NCBI RefSeq assembly: GCF_003719195.1
Contig: NZ_CP024996.1
Coordinates: 4,712,001 to 4,776,000 of the forward strand
Source: Herbaspirillum rubrisubalbicans
Lineage (GTDB): Bacteria > Pseudomonadota > Gammaproteobacteria > Burkholderiales > Burkholderiaceae_D
Direction of reading: 5' to 3'
Length of the DNA: 64,000 nt
Within the stretch, counting starts at the first letter, position 1; each line of letters starts with the position of its first letter. The notes under the pieces are model-generated. The model saw only the letters and a program-made list of their open reading frames with translations, did not search any database and was not told where the DNA came from. The position numbers were made by a program, and so were the translations under genes. Positions 25,951-34,064 of this stretch are shown here, in pieces.

Positions 25951-26991
25951 ATGGACTCTTCCATTGCTGCCATCCTCACCCTGGATGGCCTGACCAACGG
26001 CATCGTCTATGGCTTGATCGCCATTGCCCTGGTGCTGGTCTTCACGGTCACCCGCATTCTCTTCATTCCCCAAGGCGAATTCGTCGCCTATGGCGCGCTC
26101 ACCCTGGCCATGCTGCAACAAGGCCAGCGCCCCGGTCCGCTCTGGCTGCTGCTGGTACTGGCCGTGTGCGCGGCCGGGATGCAGACCAGCGCCCTGCTGC
26201 GCGCCGGCCAGGCGGCCCTGCTGCCACGCGCGCTACTGGAAACGCTGGCCCTGCCACTGGCCATCGCCGCTCTGGTGTGGTGGGCCGCGCCCCAGCAGTT
26301 CCCGCTGCCGGTGCAGGTGCTGCTGACCCTGCTGCTGATCACCGCCTTGGGGCCGCTGATGTACCAGGTGGTGTTTGAATCGCTGGCTGACGCCAGCGTG
26401 CTGCAATTGCTGATCGTCTCGGTCGGCATCCACCTGGCCATGACCGGGCTGGGGCTGGTGTTCTTCGGTGCCGAGGGCTTCCGCACCCCGGCCTTCTGGG
26501 ATGAGCGCTGGAACCTGGCCGCGCTCACCTTGAGTGCCCAGACCGTGGTGGTGGTGGTAGCCGCCGCCGCGCTGCTGGTGGCGCTGTGGCTGTTCTCCGG
26601 CCGCACGCTGTATGGCAAGGCGCTGCGCGCCACGGCGGTCAACCGCCTGGGCGCACGCCTGATGGGAATCTCCACGACGCTGGCGGGCAAATTGTCCTTT
26701 GCCGTAGCGGCGTTTATCGGTGCTCTGTCGGGTGTCTTGATCGGCCCGATGAGCACCATTTTTTATGACTCGGGTTTCCTGATCGGCTTGAAGGGTTTCG
26801 TCGCCGCCACCATCGGTGCGCTGGCCAGCTTCCCGGCGGCCGCAGGGGGCGCACTGCTGGTGGGACTACTGGAATCCTTCAGTTCCTTCTGGGCCAGCGA
26901 CTACAAGGAAGTGATCGTCTTCATGGCCCTACTGCCGATCCTGCTGTGGCGCTCGCTGGTCACACCGGCGCATGACGAGGATGAGGAGTGA
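25951..26991 (+). CDS. ABC transporter permease, LivH type
   Basis: 346-aa inner-membrane permease. Start MDSSIAAILTLDGLTNGIVYGLIAIALVLVFTVTRILFIPQGEFVAYG is the LivH pattern; about eight hydrophobic segments; ends in an acidic tail HDEDEE. ATG 25951 is the first start that gives a family N-terminus, though its RBS is weak. It may be translated by coupling or at a low level, in line with the hairpin upstream. Overlap or near-contact with the next gene (26994) suggests coupling. Confidence 0.88.
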   Translation: MDSSIAAILTLDGLTNGIVYGLIAIALVLVFTVTRILFIPQGEFVAYGALTLAMLQQGQRPGPLWLLLVLAVCAAGMQTSALLRAGQAALLPRALLETLALPLAIAALVWWAAPQQFPLPVQVLLTLLLITALGPLMYQVVFESLADASVLQLLIVSVGIHLAMTGLGLVFFGAEGFRTPAFWDERWNLAALTLSAQTVVVVVAAAALLVALWLFSGRTLYGKALRATAVNRLGARLMGISTTLAGKLSFAVAAFIGALSGVLIGPMSTIFYDSGFLIGLKGFVAATIGALASFPAAAGGALLVGLLESFSSFWASDYKEVIVFMALLPILLWRSLVTPAHDEDEE

Positions 26992-26993
26992 AC

Positions 26994-28784
26994 ATGATGA
27001 ACAAGCGACTTCCTCTGTATGCACTGCTGGTGGTCCTGGCCGCCTTCCCGCTGTTGCCTACGCCGCAGTTCTGGGTGATCCAGGCCAACTACATCGGCCT
27101 GTATGCGCTGGTGGCCATCGGCCTGGTGCTGCTGACCGGCATCGGCGGCATGACCTCCTTCGGCCAGGCAGCCTTCGTCGGCATGGGCGCCTATACCACC
27201 TCCTACCTGACGACCGTGCATGGCGTCTCGCCCTGGCTGACGCTGCCGCTGGGCTTGTTGATCACCGGGGTGTCAGCCTACGTACTGGGCCGCATCACGC
27301 TGCGCATGTCGGGTCACTACCTGCCGCTGGCCACCATCGCCTGGGGCATCAGCCTGTACTTCCTGTTCGGCAAGGTGGACTGGCTGGGCAAGTATGACGG
27401 CATCTCCGGCATCCCCGCGCTGCACGTGCTGGGCGTGGACCTGGCCCAGGAGCGCCACCTGTACTACCTGATCTGGGCCATCGTGCTGGCGGCCGCCTGG
27501 ATTTCGCTGAACCTGCTGGATTCGCGCGCCGGACGGGCCATCCGCGCCCTCAAGGGCGGACGTTCGATGGCCGAAGCCATGGGGGTCGATACCGGGCGCT
27601 ACAAGATCCTGATCTTCGTGCTGGCCGCACTGCTGGCCGCGGTGTCGGGTTGGCTGTTTGCGCACATGCAGCGCACCGTCAATCCTTCGCCCTTCAGCCT
27701 GGCCATGGGCATCGAGTATCTGTTCATCGTGGTAGTCGGCGGTATCGCCCACATCTGGGGTGCACTGCTGGGGGCCGCTGCCCTCAAGCTGCTGTCGGAC
27801 CAGTTGCAGGTGCTGTTGCCGGCCCTGCTGGGCGATGGCGGCAGCTACGAGAGCATCGTCTTCGGCCTGATCCTGATCGTGCTGCTCAAGTATGCCCGCG
27901 GTGGCCTGTGGCCCTGGGTGCTCGCGTTGTGGCTGCGCGTGTTCCCACCGGCAGCGCCGCCGCTGCGGGTGGCCACGGGAGCGGCCATGAGCAAGCGCCA
28001 GGGGCCGGCACGCGGTGCGCCGCTGCTGCAGGTAGACCAGATCAACAAACGCTTTGGCGGGCTGGTGGCGGTCAATGATGTGTCCTTCAACGTCAAGGCC
28101 GGTGAGATCGTCGGGTTGATCGGGCCCAATGGCGCCGGCAAATCCACCACCTTCAACCTGGTCACCGGGCTGCTGCACGCCAGCGGCGGACGGGTTGGCT
28201 TCAATGGGCGCGACATCGCCGGACTGCCGGCTCGCGCCATCGCCAGGCTGGGCATTGCCCGCACCTTCCAGCACGTACGACTGCTGCCGGGCATGTCGGT
28301 GCTGGAAAACGTGGCGCTGGGCGCACACATGCGCAGCGAGCAGGGTTTCCTGCGCAATACGGTCAACGCCATGCTGCACCTGGAACGGGCCGAAGAGCAG
28401 GCGCTGCTGGACGAAGCCGCACGTGCCCTGCATCGGGTCGGACTGCAACACCTGATGCACGAACAGGCCGGCAACCTGGCGCTGGGCCAGCAACGTATTC
28501 TGGAAATCGCGCGCGCCCTGTGCTGCGATCCGCTGTTGCTGCTGCTGGACGAACCGGCGGCGGGCCTGCGGCATCTGGAGAAGCAGGCGCTCTCCAATGT
28601 ATTGCAGGAGCTGCGCGCCGATGGCATGAGCATCCTGCTGGTGGAGCATGACATGGAATTCGTCATGGAACTGACCGACCACATCGTGGTGATGGAATTC
28701 GGCGCCAAGATCGCCGAAGGCACACCGCAAGAGATCCAGCGGCATCCTGCCGTGATCGAAGCCTACCTGGGTGGAATCGAATGA
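26994..28784 (+). CDS. Fused ABC transporter permease-ATPase (LivM-LivG fusion)
   Basis: 596-aa fusion. Residues about 1-315 form the LivM permease (GIGGMTSFGQAAFVGMGAYTTSYL, SGHYLPLATIAWGISLYF, VVVGGIAHIWGALLGAA). A basic linker (MSKRQGPARGAP) then joins a complete LivG ATPase: Walker A GPNGAGKST, signature LALGQQRILEIARAL, Walker B LLLLLDEPAAG, switch His in VEHD. ATG 26994 follows GAGGAG by 5 nt; a GTG at 26988 overlaps the previous stop. The first liv module in this window has the two parts as separate genes. Fused forms are known in some Liv-type aromatic importers. Confidence 0.9.
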   Translation: MMNKRLPLYALLVVLAAFPLLPTPQFWVIQANYIGLYALVAIGLVLLTGIGGMTSFGQAAFVGMGAYTTSYLTTVHGVSPWLTLPLGLLITGVSAYVLGRITLRMSGHYLPLATIAWGISLYFLFGKVDWLGKYDGISGIPALHVLGVDLAQERHLYYLIWAIVLAAAWISLNLLDSRAGRAIRALKGGRSMAEAMGVDTGRYKILIFVLAALLAAVSGWLFAHMQRTVNPSPFSLAMGIEYLFIVVVGGIAHIWGALLGAAALKLLSDQLQVLLPALLGDGGSYESIVFGLILIVLLKYARGGLWPWVLALWLRVFPPAAPPLRVATGAAMSKRQGPARGAPLLQVDQINKRFGGLVAVNDVSFNVKAGEIVGLIGPNGAGKSTTFNLVTGLLHASGGRVGFNGRDIAGLPARAIARLGIARTFQHVRLLPGMSVLENVALGAHMRSEQGFLRNTVNAMLHLERAEEQALLDEAARALHRVGLQHLMHEQAGNLALGQQRILEIARALCCDPLLLLLDEPAAGLRHLEKQALSNVLQELRADGMSILLVEHDMEFVMELTDHIVVMEFGAKIAEGTPQEIQRHPAVIEAYLGGIE

Positions 28785-29536
28785 GCGAACTGGTACTGGA
28801 AGTGGCGCAACTGCGCGCCAGCTATGGAAAGGTGCAGGCGCTGCACGACATCGACCTCAAGCTCGAACGCGGCAGTATCGCTACCGTGATCGGGCCCAAC
28901 GGTGCCGGCAAATCGACTCTGCTCAACGCCATCATGGGGGTGCTGCCGGCGCAGGGTTCGGTGCGTTACCAAGGGCAGGCTGTGGAACGCTGGAGCCTGG
29001 AACAGCGCGTGATGGCCGGCATCGCACTGGTGCCGGAACGGCGCGAACTGTTTTCCAGCATGAGCGTGGAAGACAACCTCCTGCTGGGGGGATTCCGTCG
29101 CCTGCGGCTGCGCCAGGCACAACCGCTGGACCAGCTAGCGACCGTCTTCGAACTTTTCCCGCGCCTGAAGGAACGGCGTAGCCAGCAGGCCGGCACACTC
29201 TCCGGCGGCGAGCGCCAGATGCTGGCCATCGGCCGCGCCATGATGGCCAAGCCGGAACTGCTGATGCTGGACGAACCCAGCCTGGGCCTGGCGCCGCGCA
29301 TCGTCAAGGAAATCCTGCAAATCGTTTCCGAACTGCGCACGGCCGGCATCTCGGTGTTGCTGGTGGAACAGAATGCGCGTGCGGCCTTGCAGACCGCCGA
29401 CTATGGTTACGTGCTGGAACTGGGAAAGGTCACCATGCAGGGCGAGTCGACCAGACTGGCCGGTGATGCGCAAGTGATCCAGGCCTACCTGGGCTTTGGC
29501 AAGAAGGCCGAAGTGGAGGCGGCGGTCGCTTCCTGA
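28781..29536 (+). CDS. ABC transporter ATP-binding protein, LivF type
   Basis: 251-aa ATPase. Walker A GPNGAGKSTL, signature LSGGERQMLAIGRAM, Walker B LLMLDEPSLGLAP, switch region LLVEQN. ATG overlaps the stop of the fusion gene by 4 bp. It completes an importer with SBP4, the LivH-type permease and the fusion protein. Confidence 0.92.
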   Translation: MSELVLEVAQLRASYGKVQALHDIDLKLERGSIATVIGPNGAGKSTLLNAIMGVLPAQGSVRYQGQAVERWSLEQRVMAGIALVPERRELFSSMSVEDNLLLGGFRRLRLRQAQPLDQLATVFELFPRLKERRSQQAGTLSGGERQMLAIGRAMMAKPELLMLDEPSLGLAPRIVKEILQIVSELRTAGISVLLVEQNARAALQTADYGYVLELGKVTMQGESTRLAGDAQVIQAYLGFGKKAEVEAAVAS

Positions 29537-29602
29537 ACGGTGACGCTTTCTGCACCACGATATGCAAAAACAACATAAGAAAGTGCAGCGAAAGGAATGA
29601 CG

Positions 29603-31372
29603 ATGAGCTATACCCCTCCCCTGCGCGAATTTGCCTTCGTGCTCGATGAAGTGCTGCAGGCACCGCAAGTCTTGCGCGCCCTGCCGGCGCACGCCGAGCT
29701 CGATGGCGAGCTGATGATGCAGGTACTGGAAGAAGCCGGCCGCTTCGCCGCCAACGTAGTGGCGCCGTTGAACGCCATTGGCGACCGCGAAGGCTGCCGT
29801 CTGGAGCATGGCGCAGTAAGCACCCCGCCCGGCTTCGTCCGCGCCTATGCGCAATTTTGCGAAGGCGGCTGGCCGGCCCTGGCCTGCGCGCCCGAGCATG
29901 GCGGACAAGGCTTGCCGCACGTGCTCGATTGCGCGCTCTATGAAATGCTCAGTGCCGCCAACCACGGCTGGACCATGTATCCGGGCCTCTTGCATGGCGC
30001 CTATGCCTGCTTGGCCACGCATGGCTCGCCGCAACTGCAGGCGCGCTACCTGGAGCAGATCGCCAGTGGCCAATGGCTGGCCACCATGTGCCTGACCGAA
30101 GCCCAGGCCGGCAGCGATCTGGGCCAATTGCGCACGCGTGCCGTGCCGCAGGAGGATGGCAGCTATCGCATCACTGGCGACAAGATCTTCATCTCCGGGG
30201 GCGAGCACGACCTGACCGACAACATCGTGCACCTGGTACTGGCGCGCCTGCCCGATGCGCTGCCGGGCAGTAAGGGCCTGTCGCTGTTGCTGGCACCGCG
30301 CGTACTGCCCGACGGCAGCCGTAACGGCATACATTGCACCGGCATCGAACACAAGATGGGCATTCACGGCAGCGCCACCTGCAGTCTGCATTTCGAGCAG
30401 GCGCAGGCTTGGCTGGTGGGCGAACCGGGGCGCGGCCTGGCGGCCATGTTCGTGATGATGAATGCGGCGCGCCTGCACGTGGGTGCGCAGGGATTGGGAC
30501 TGGCAGAAGCGGCCTGGCAACGCGCCTCGGCCTACGCCCGCGAGCGCCGGCAATCGCGGGCGCCGGGCGGTACCGGAACCGACCTGATCGTGCGTCATCC
30601 GGCCGTGCAAAAGCTCTTGATGGAGCAGCGCTGCCGCATCGAGGGAGCGCGCATGTTGACCTGCTGGGCCGGTCTGCTGCTGGACCTGGCCGAACACGAT
30701 ACGGATGCGGCCATGCGCCGGGTGCATCATGAACGGTTGGAATTGATCACACCTGTCATCAAGGCCTTCCTCACCGACCAGGGATTCCAGTGCGCCAGCC
30801 GCGCATTGCAGGTCTTTGGCGGACACGGTTACGTGGTCGAGACCGGCATCGAACAATTCATGCGCGATGCCCGCATTACGATGATCTATGAAGGCAGCAA
30901 CGAGATCCAGGCCATCGACTTCCTGCTGCGCAAGGCGCTGGCCGACGACCGGCGACGCCTGCATGACTTCCTGGCGCTGGTGAGCGCCGACGCAGAAGAT
31001 GTATCGGTGCTGGGAGATCAGGCCCGCTTGCTGAAAAACGCTGTGGATAAATTAAAAGACTACGCGCAACGCATCGCCCAGCAAGCGGCACAGGAACCGA
31101 CCCTGCCCTACTTCCTGGCCGATGAAATGCTGCGCCTGACCGGGCATGTGGCGCTGGGCTGGATGTGGCTGCGCGCGGGGCGCCGGGCGCTATCAGCACT
31201 GGCTGCCGACCCGCGCTACTACGGCAGCAAGCGGGATACCGCGTGCTATCATTTCGCCTTTATATTTGCGGAAGTCCACCAGTTGTCCAGCGTGATCGAA
31301 GGCTGCCTGGCGACCGGGCTGCCCCCCCTTCCTACCGACCTGGACCACCATGCTGCCCAAGAAGCCGGCTGA
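29603..31372 (+). CDS. Large acyl-CoA dehydrogenase, probable aryl-propionyl-CoA dehydrogenase
   Basis: 589-aa flavoprotein of the long acyl-CoA dehydrogenase group with an extra C-terminal domain (FadE/DmdC-like). CLTEAQAGSDLGQLRTRA is the flavin-binding signature, EGSNEIQAIDFLLRK holds the usual C-terminal block with the catalytic Glu position. It could desaturate dihydroferuloyl- or hydroxyphenylpropionyl-CoA to the cinnamoyl-CoA level, widening the substrate range. ATG 29603 is preferred to ATG 29597 because AAAGGA ends right before 29597 and is 6 nt from 29603. Its end overlaps the marR start by 23 bp. Confidence 0.88.
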   Translation: MSYTPPLREFAFVLDEVLQAPQVLRALPAHAELDGELMMQVLEEAGRFAANVVAPLNAIGDREGCRLEHGAVSTPPGFVRAYAQFCEGGWPALACAPEHGGQGLPHVLDCALYEMLSAANHGWTMYPGLLHGAYACLATHGSPQLQARYLEQIASGQWLATMCLTEAQAGSDLGQLRTRAVPQEDGSYRITGDKIFISGGEHDLTDNIVHLVLARLPDALPGSKGLSLLLAPRVLPDGSRNGIHCTGIEHKMGIHGSATCSLHFEQAQAWLVGEPGRGLAAMFVMMNAARLHVGAQGLGLAEAAWQRASAYARERRQSRAPGGTGTDLIVRHPAVQKLLMEQRCRIEGARMLTCWAGLLLDLAEHDTDAAMRRVHHERLELITPVIKAFLTDQGFQCASRALQVFGGHGYVVETGIEQFMRDARITMIYEGSNEIQAIDFLLRKALADDRRRLHDFLALVSADAEDVSVLGDQARLLKNAVDKLKDYAQRIAQQAAQEPTLPYFLADEMLRLTGHVALGWMWLRAGRRALSALAADPRYYGSKRDTACYHFAFIFAEVHQLSSVIEGCLATGLPPLPTDLDHHAAQEAG

Positions 31373-31838
31373 TTTCGATTCCGACGATGATGCTGCCGCC
31401 ACAAGCGCGGCGCTGGACCAGCAACTGCTGTTGAGCCTGGTCGGCTACAACTGCCGCCGTGCCTACATCACCATCATGCCGCTGTTCGAAAAGCGCATGG
31501 CCAAGTTCGAGTTGCGGCCGGTGGATTTCACGGTATTGAGCCTCTTGAAGGCCAACCCCAACATCAACCAGAAACGCCTGTCCAAGGCGATCAATGTGTC
31601 CCCGCCCAACCTGGCGACGCTGCTGGACAAGCTGGAACAACGCGGCCTGCTGCTGCGCCAGCGCAATCCGCAAGATCGCCGCTCGCAGGTACTGGCCCTG
31701 ACCACGGCTGGAATGCGCATGTGTACCAAGGCCGAACAGACCGCCATCGAACTGGAACTGAAGGCCACCGAGATGCTCTCCGATAGCGAACGGGCGCAGT
31801 TGATCGGCTTGCTGCAGAAGATGTTCATGCCGCAATGA
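31350..31838 (+). CDS. MarR family transcriptional regulator of the hydroxycinnamate operon
   Basis: 162-aa winged-helix protein. INQKRLSKAINVSPPNLATLLDKLEQRGLLLRQRNPQDRRSQVLALTTAG is the MarR DNA-binding domain with the DxR wing. Last gene of the operon, starting inside the acyl-CoA dehydrogenase gene. Known regulators of ferulate and coumarate genes (FerR, FerC, CouR) are MarR proteins released by hydroxycinnamoyl-CoA, so the same logic is likely here with the palindrome at 19314 as operator. Effector inferred. Confidence 0.88.
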   Translation: MLPKKPADFDSDDDAAATSAALDQQLLLSLVGYNCRRAYITIMPLFEKRMAKFELRPVDFTVLSLLKANPNINQKRLSKAINVSPPNLATLLDKLEQRGLLLRQRNPQDRRSQVLALTTAGMRMCTKAEQTAIELELKATEMLSDSERAQLIGLLQKMFMPQ

Positions 31839-31871
31839 GCGGCGTGAACACGTTCCCTACCTTAGAAGCGA

Positions 31872-32123
31872 TCAGCGCAGAAACACCAGCTCGGCATAGC
31901 TGGGGTTGGCGTGTTCGCGCTGGTATTGCTTGAGGTCTTCCAGCACCTGGGCACGGGTCAGGCCGGTCTTGCCGGTGGCGGTGGTGGCAACGGTAGTGAC
32001 GGCTTCGCTCTTGGCCGGGGCCGAGGTCGGCGCTGTATCGGCGGCGTAGGCAAACTGTGCGGTGAGTGTCGCCAGCGACAAGGCGGCGGTGACGGCGAGT
32101 TGGCGTGCAAATTGGGTCTTCAT
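31872..32123 (-). CDS. Small secreted DUF4148 protein
   Basis: 83 aa. Signal peptide MKTQFARQLAVTAALSLATLTAQFAYA, a Thr/Ala-rich stretch, then LTRAQVLEDLKQYQREHANPSYAELVFLR, the DUF4148 motif. Short exported proteins of this family are common and often multi-copy in Burkholderiales; function unknown. RBS AGGGAG lies upstream of ATG 32123. Convergent with the marR gene, 33 bp apart, with no clear terminator. Confidence 0.82.
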   Translation of the reverse strand: MKTQFARQLAVTAALSLATLTAQFAYAADTAPTSAPAKSEAVTTVATTATGKTGLTRAQVLEDLKQYQREHANPSYAELVFLR

Positions 32124-32430
32124 GATCGGCTCCCTGGTGAATGCAAGCGGATCCAGCCCTATGCGTATCCCTTATCAATGCTTCATTCCCATGCATAAAT
32201 TTTATCGATCCAGGGCCGTGGGAAAAACCAGGGATCCGACAATGCTGTATTGCAGCATCCGAAAGAATCCGCGCCTCAATGTTGCTTGATTCGGCCAAAT
32301 CGTTCTTCATTGCAACTTCTGGTATGACAAATGATGAGGTGAACTGTTTTTTGCCGCCTTCCTTTCCCATACCGCCTGGTCAGTCCGAGTCAGAATCTAT
32401 AAATCTTATAAATAATATTCAGGGAAAAGT
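32124..32430. other. Divergent intergenic region between the DUF4148 gene and the chemoreceptor
   Basis: 307 bp, more A+T-rich than its surroundings, with no supported gene. It contains ATGCTG-TATTG-CAGCAT (32242-32258), a perfect 6-bp inverted repeat, and an A+T-rich stretch at 32398-32420 just before the chemoreceptor gene. I found no convincing flagellar (FliA-type) promoter. Confidence 0.4.
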
Positions 32431-33954
32431 ATGAAAATCGGTATCCGGCTGGGCGGTTCTTTCATGCTGCTCACGTTGCTCGCATGTGTACTCATCATCG
32501 CCTCCATCCTGACCCTGACGCGAATAGGGCAACATTGGGACAATTTTTCCGGCACGGTACTGAACAAGCAGGATTACGCCACCCAGGGCTATATCAAGCT
32601 GGGCGAGAGCGTGCACAACTTCAAGAACTATATCCTGCGCGGCAAGGACTATGACCAGCAGTTCCTGGCCGACATGGATGCCATTGCCAACCTGGTGGCG
32701 CAATACCGCAAGCTGGGCGTGGACGATCCCAAGGAAGAAGCCCTGCTGCAAAAGATCAGCAGCGGCGAACGCAACTATCGCCAGGCGCTGGCCAAGGTGC
32801 AATCGCTGAAGGCCGCAGGTACCTCGATCACCGACATCGATGCCTCCATCAGCGGCGCCGACAAGATTCTGGGTGCAGGCTTTGCCGGCCTGCTGGCCAT
32901 CGCCCACGAGAACACCAACGGCACAGGCCAGAAAATATCGGCCGCCATCAGCGCGGGCAAGTCGATAGAGCTGGGCGTCGGCGTGCTGGTGGTGGTGCTG
33001 GCGGCGGCACTGGCGACCCTGGCCACGCGCTCCATCACCCGCCCCGTGCGCGAAGCGGTGCAGATCGCCAAGACGGTCGCCGCTGGCGACCTCGGCAGCC
33101 GCATCGAGGTCACGCGCAAGGATGAGACCGGCGAACTGCTGCAGGCGCTCAAGGACATGAACAGCAGCCTGCAACGCGTGGTGGGCGGCGTGCGTACCGG
33201 CAGCGATACCATCGTCACCGCCTCCACCCAGATCGCCGGCGGCAACCTCGATCTCTCGGCCCGTACCGAACAGCAGGCCAGTTCACTGGAAGAGACGGCC
33301 GCTGCGATGGAGCAGATCACCTCCACCGTGCGGCGCAATGCCGATCACGCACGCCAGGCCAACGCTATGGCGGGGTCGGTCTCGGAAGTGGCCTCGCGCA
33401 GCGGACTGGTGGTCTCTGACGTGGTCAGCACGATGGATGAGATCCAGGCCTCGGCACGGGAGATTGCCGAGATCATTTCGGTGATTGATGGTATCGCCTT
33501 CCAGACCAACATCCTGGCCTTGAATGCTGCCGTGGAAGCAGCGCGTGCCGGCGAGCAGGGACGCGGCTTCGCAGTGGTGGCCTCGGAAGTACGCAACCTG
33601 GCCCAACGCTCGGCCACCGCCGCCAAGGAAATCAAGGACTTGATCGGCAACTCGGTAGAAAAGGTAGAGACCGGCAGCAAGCTGGTCAAGGATGCTGGTG
33701 CGACCATCGAGGAATTGGTGATGAACGTGCGCAACGTGACCCAGATCATGAGCGAGATCTCGGCCGCCAGTGGCGAACAGGAAGCCGGAATCGAACAGGT
33801 CAACCAGGCCATTGTGCAGATGGATACGGTGACCCAGCAGAATGCGGCGCTGGTGGAAGAAGCGGCGGCGGCTACCGAGGCGCTCAAGGAGCAGGCGCGC
33901 AGGTTGGCGGAGTCGGTGAGTGTGTTTCGGTTGGGGGTGGGCAGGATGGCGTGA
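32431..33954 (+). CDS. Methyl-accepting chemotaxis protein
   Basis: 507-aa transmembrane chemoreceptor. TM1 at about 9-29, a helical periplasmic sensor of about 150 residues (four-helix-bundle type), TM2 at about 187-207 (LGVGVLVVVLAAALATLATRS), HAMP, then a signalling domain with the hairpin tip EIISVIDGIAFQTNILALNAAVEAARAGEQGRGFAVVASEVR. No C-terminal CheR pentapeptide (NWETF-like) is seen; it ends LGVGRMA. Ligand unknown. Placed next to aromatic uptake genes it might sense an aromatic acid, but it has its own transcription unit. Confidence 0.92.
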   Translation: MKIGIRLGGSFMLLTLLACVLIIASILTLTRIGQHWDNFSGTVLNKQDYATQGYIKLGESVHNFKNYILRGKDYDQQFLADMDAIANLVAQYRKLGVDDPKEEALLQKISSGERNYRQALAKVQSLKAAGTSITDIDASISGADKILGAGFAGLLAIAHENTNGTGQKISAAISAGKSIELGVGVLVVVLAAALATLATRSITRPVREAVQIAKTVAAGDLGSRIEVTRKDETGELLQALKDMNSSLQRVVGGVRTGSDTIVTASTQIAGGNLDLSARTEQQASSLEETAAAMEQITSTVRRNADHARQANAMAGSVSEVASRSGLVVSDVVSTMDEIQASAREIAEIISVIDGIAFQTNILALNAAVEAARAGEQGRGFAVVASEVRNLAQRSATAAKEIKDLIGNSVEKVETGSKLVKDAGATIEELVMNVRNVTQIMSEISAASGEQEAGIEQVNQAIVQMDTVTQQNAALVEEAAAATEALKEQARRLAESVSVFRLGVGRMA

Positions 33955-34064
33955 AGCGCCGTCGATAGCAGGAAGAGTATGAGATCGAGTGCCCCGTCCG
34001 AAGCATCAGGGTCACTGCGAACATGCTCACCAATTTCTTCTTTTCCCGTTATGCCCTGCGCGGC

